From Verrucomicrobiota bacterium (lineage in GTDB: Bacteria > Verrucomicrobiota > Verrucomicrobiia > Limisphaerales > UBA9464), in the NCBI GenBank assembly GCA_017302195.1, contig JAFLEG010000297.1, forward strand, positions 1 through 5,986: a DNA stretch of 5,986 nucleotides. The letters run 5' to 3'. How positions within the stretch are numbered: position 1 is the first letter of the stretch; each line of letters begins with the position of its first letter. Positions 3,424 to 5,986 of this stretch are shown here, piece by piece. The notes below the pieces were generated by a model. The model made no database searches and was not told the origin of the DNA. It saw only the letters and a list, made by a program, of their open reading frames with translations. A program made the translations under genes and the position numbers.

Positions 3424-5986
3424 CTACAAGTCGGGGACGATGATTTCATCGCCCTTCTGGAGCCAGACGTTGGAGCCATCTCCCTGGGGTTTCCGGCAAT
3501 CAAAGGTGCGCTCGGTGACGACCCCGCTGGCGGGATCCTTGCGGCGCAGGACGACCCGCGACGGATCAGATGAAGCCCGGAGCAGGCCCGACGCCGAGAG
3601 TCCTCCGAGAAGGGTGAAGCGAGGATCGGGGGAGGAGATCCTGGCCCCCTGGACGAACAGCTTGGGCGTCAACTCTACGACGCTCGTCTTGCCCTGCACA
3701 TGCACCGTCACTTCGCGAGCCAGGCACCGCTCCCACGCATTGACTGTCTCGTTGGGCAGGCCAGGCCACTCTTCACTGATGGCGTGATCTCTCTCCGGCA
3801 CCTCAATCACATCTCCCCAACGAAGGGACACATCCTTGTCGCATCCGCCGGGAGCGAAGATGACCTCCGCATCCACCGACACCTCGGTCCACTTCGCACC
3901 GTCGGCATCCGGCCGCCGGATCACCACACGCGTCCAGTCGGGAAATGGGAGGCTCGGCACGGTGGACTTGACGGCACTCCCAGGCCGAATCTGCAACGGA
4001 ACATCGGGAATCCCCGGCGACGCGATCACCCGGTAGTGCACAGCCAATGCCTCCAGCAGTGTGAAGTGATTGGCATCGTTCGTCCCGTTCCGGCGGAACA
4101 CCACCTGGGTGAATCGGGACGACGGACGAACCAGGCGAACGGTCTGGAAATCGGGCGCGTCGTCTCTGGCCCCCGCCGCCCGCAATGCGCGCACAATCCG
4201 CTCCTGGGCCTCCGGGGGTAGTCCGTCGTGACCCTGCGCCAAGGGATCCGTGACCCGCTCGAGTGGAGTCCGTCCCTGGTCGTCCCGACGATTTGGATCC
4301 GCCTTGAACTCCAGGAGCAGATCCACCATCTCTGGCGAGGAGTCAACCGCCACGCGAAGCGGCGTCGTTCCATTAAAGCCCAGATCGGGATTCGCCCCGG
4401 CTGTCAGCAGGGTTCGGGCATTGGTCAGCGTGCCCGCGCGCACGCCGGGATCCATGTCTGAACGAAGACTTGCCGCCATAAACCACAGCAGCGGCATCCC
4501 GCGGCTGTTTCGGGCATTGGGATCTGCACCGGCGGCCACCAACTCGGCAAAGAGTGGGGCCTCCTTGGAGACAGCCACCCAGGAGAGGGGAACCCCATTG
4601 GGTGGCGTGCCCGGCCCTCCGACCGCCTCACCAGGCCGTGGGTCGTCCGTATAGCGGGTGGTCCGATTCAGATCCACACCGGCGGCGATCAGTGCCGCCA
4701 CAATACGGTCCGCGGAGGCCGTTGGCGCGCCGTCCTTCGCCTGCATACGGCGCCACACCGCCAGCATCATCGGAGTGGTCCCCTCCGCGTTGGACCTGTT
4801 TGGGGACGTCTGGTGTCGCAGCAGCCATTCCACGGCATGGACGGACTGCGCTTTCACGGCGAGGTGCAGCAGGGAGTTCTCGCCGGAATCCAGGACATCC
4901 CATCGGCCGCCTCGCGCCACCCATTCGTCAAGAAACTCGGTGGTGACCGGCGAGGACTGCTGCTGGACCGCCAACTGGATCGGAAATGGGGCGACGCCAT
5001 TACCGACTCGGCGAACAATGCCCTCATCTATGGCCAGCAACTCGGTCGGGGACGGGGCGACGCGATTCCCTTCCGGGCGGGCACCCAGTTTCAAGAGCAG
5101 TGCCGCGGTCTCCCAATCGCCGCGGGACACAGCGATCTGCAGCGGCACGTCGGCCCGGGAGGCGGGACTGTCGAGGCTTGCACCACGGCGTACCATGGCT
5201 TCCACCAGGGCAGGATTCTTCAGGAGAACGGCTAATCCCAGTGGCGAGACGTTGTCGTAGGAGTCCTGCCGCGTCGGCACGGGCGTCGGACCGCTTTGAA
5301 TTCCTGATGAGGCGCCGGCGTCCAGCAGCGTCTGGACGACCTGAGCGCGTTCGCGGGCCACGGCAATCAGCAGCGGGGTGAGCTTCGGGACGCCCGCAGC
5401 ATTCACGTCAGCCCCCGCCTGCAGCAGAAGTTCCACCATCCGCTTGTGCCCCGCCTCCGCGGCTCTGTACAAGGCCGTGACACCCTTGCCCCCAAGCGCA
5501 TTGATGTCCGCCCCCGCCTTCAGCAGGTATTCCACGACCCGCGCCTGATCGAGGCGTGCGGCAGTCTGGAGTGGCGTTTCGTTCTCGGGTCCCTGGGGCG
5601 CGTTGAGCAGGTCCGGGCTGTTGGCCAGGAGCCGCTTCAGGCGCTCAATCTCCAGCGCCTCCTCATCGGGTGCGGCAGCCGAGGCAGAGGCGGGCAGGTC
5701 CACAATGTCCTTGGGACGCGACTGCATCGCGGCCAGTTGACGCTTCAGGGCCAGCACGTCGCGCGAGGCCTTGAGCACTTCCTCGGTGTCCGCTCGCCCC
5801 ACATCCTGCCGCCGCTTTACGATCTCCAGTTGCTGTTCGGCGAGGGCGATCTCGTCCATGAGCAGCTTCTCAGGACCGGCTGGAGGAGAGTTAACCGGAG
5901 ATGGGAACTCGCCCTTGCTGGCGAATCGCGCCAAAACCTCCTCCTGCGTGCCAATCGCCTTTGCATGCTCCACCTCTCTCGCTGCA
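3424..5986 (-). CDS. Large ankyrin-repeat protein with SLBB-like C-terminal modules, N-terminus beyond the right edge
   Basis: The frame is open from the right edge to TAG 3426-3424, giving about 853 visible residues. A GTG at 5973 is possible as a start but the frame continues past it (AARE before VEHAKAIG), so the true N-terminus is probably outside. Counting from 5973, residues 1-85 are helical and charged (KLLMDEIALAEQQLEIVKRR, DVLALKRQLA), probably a coiled-coil hairpin. Residues 86-130 are a linker. Residues 132-605 form a long ankyrin solenoid with textbook units such as TPLQTAARLDQARVVEYLLKAGADIN and ALYRAAEAGHKRMVELLLQAGADVN, and several degenerate ones. Residues 620-728 and 760-849 each end in an SLBB-like pattern: VVIRR-PD then LRWGDVIEVPE, and VVLRRKDP then LQKGDEIIVPDL. 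Ankyrin solenoids bind proteins; SLBB-type domains occur in envelope polysaccharide-export proteins. An envelope role is conceivable but not shown. Confidence 0.85.
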   Translation of the reverse strand, partial: AAREVEHAKAIGTQEEVLARFASKGEFPSPVNSPPAGPEKLLMDEIALAEQQLEIVKRRQDVGRADTEEVLKASRDVLALKRQLAAMQSRPKDIVDLPASASAAAPDEEALEIERLKRLLANSPDLLNAPQGPENETPLQTAARLDQARVVEYLLKAGADINALGGKGVTALYRAAEAGHKRMVELLLQAGADVNAAGVPKLTPLLIAVARERAQVVQTLLDAGASSGIQSGPTPVPTRQDSYDNVSPLGLAVLLKNPALVEAMVRRGASLDSPASRADVPLQIAVSRGDWETAALLLKLGARPEGNRVAPSPTELLAIDEGIVRRVGNGVAPFPIQLAVQQQSSPVTTEFLDEWVARGGRWDVLDSGENSLLHLAVKAQSVHAVEWLLRHQTSPNRSNAEGTTPMMLAVWRRMQAKDGAPTASADRIVAALIAAGVDLNRTTRYTDDPRPGEAVGGPGTPPNGVPLSWVAVSKEAPLFAELVAAGADPNARNSRGMPLLWFMAASLRSDMDPGVRAGTLTNARTLLTAGANPDLGFNGTTPLRVAVDSSPEMVDLLLEFKADPNRRDDQGRTPLERVTDPLAQGHDGLPPEAQERIVRALRAAGARDDAPDFQTVRLVRPSSRFTQVVFRRNGTNDANHFTLLEALAVHYRVIASPGIPDVPLQIRPGSAVKSTVPSLPFPDWTRVVIRRPDADGAKWTEVSVDAEVIFAPGGCDKDVSLRWGDVIEVPERDHAISEEWPGLPNETVNAWERCLAREVTVHVQGKTSVVELTPKLFVQGARISSPDPRFTLLGGLSASGLLRASSDPSRVVLRRKDPASGVVTERTFDCRKPQGDGSNVWLQKGDEIIVPDL
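4972..5070 (-). repeat. In-frame 66-bp-spaced duplication inside the ankyrin gene
   Basis: On the coding strand, 5070-5038 and 5004-4972 match at 26 of 33 bases, and the core AAT(C/G)GCGTCGCCCC matches at 13 of 14. The spacing is exactly 66 bp, or 22 codons. The products are GNRVAPSPTEL and GNGVAPFPIQL. The 22-residue spacing is shorter than the usual 33-residue ankyrin unit, so this looks like a small tandem duplication rather than a normal repeat period. Confidence 0.55.

Noticed and set aside
2963..3787. Plus-strand open frame of 274 codons across the repeat array
   Set aside because: It translates both repeat copies and the antisense of two real genes; no recognisable domain.

Overview
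The window looks like chromosomal DNA from a GC-rich bacterium, most likely Verrucomicrobiota, with Planctomycetota as the alternative. The reasons are family-level. There is a secreted PQQ-type propeller whose mature protein begins DDWPAWRGP, a parallel beta-helix protein, a RAYT transposase of a type common in these phyla, and large ankyrin proteins. No gene start has a convincing Shine-Dalgarno sequence. The taxonomic call is inference from memory, not from a search.

All four supportable genes lie on the minus strand, so they read from high to low coordinates. (1) 5986-3424 is a large protein truncated by the right edge: a helical N-terminal region, a long ankyrin solenoid and two C-terminal modules resembling SLBB/beta-grasp domains. 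(2) 3423-3076 is a 348-bp non-coding gap holding an A1-B1-A2 array of short repeats plus one hairpin. (3) 3075-2581 encodes an apparently intact REP-associated tyrosine transposase (RAYT, Y1/HUH superfamily). (4) 2580-2415 is a second gap holding another B repeat copy and a decayed piece of A. (5) 2414-1113 encodes a secreted BamB-like beta-propeller. (6) 1064-1 encodes a secreted right-handed parallel beta-helix protein that runs off the left edge, 48 bp after the propeller gene.

The most interesting part is the centre (about 2465-3412). A RAYT gene is flanked on both sides by related repeats. Both repeat types contain a hairpin with a 10-nt loop next to a GTAG tetranucleotide, the hallmark of REP sequences mobilised by RAYTs. 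A and B hairpins point towards each other, as in mosaic BIME-type elements. The two A/B junctions are complementary remnants: one keeps the left arm and the other the right arm of what would have been a 9-bp inverted repeat. The propeller and beta-helix genes may form a small secreted-protein operon, but no enzymatic function can be assigned to either from the sequence.
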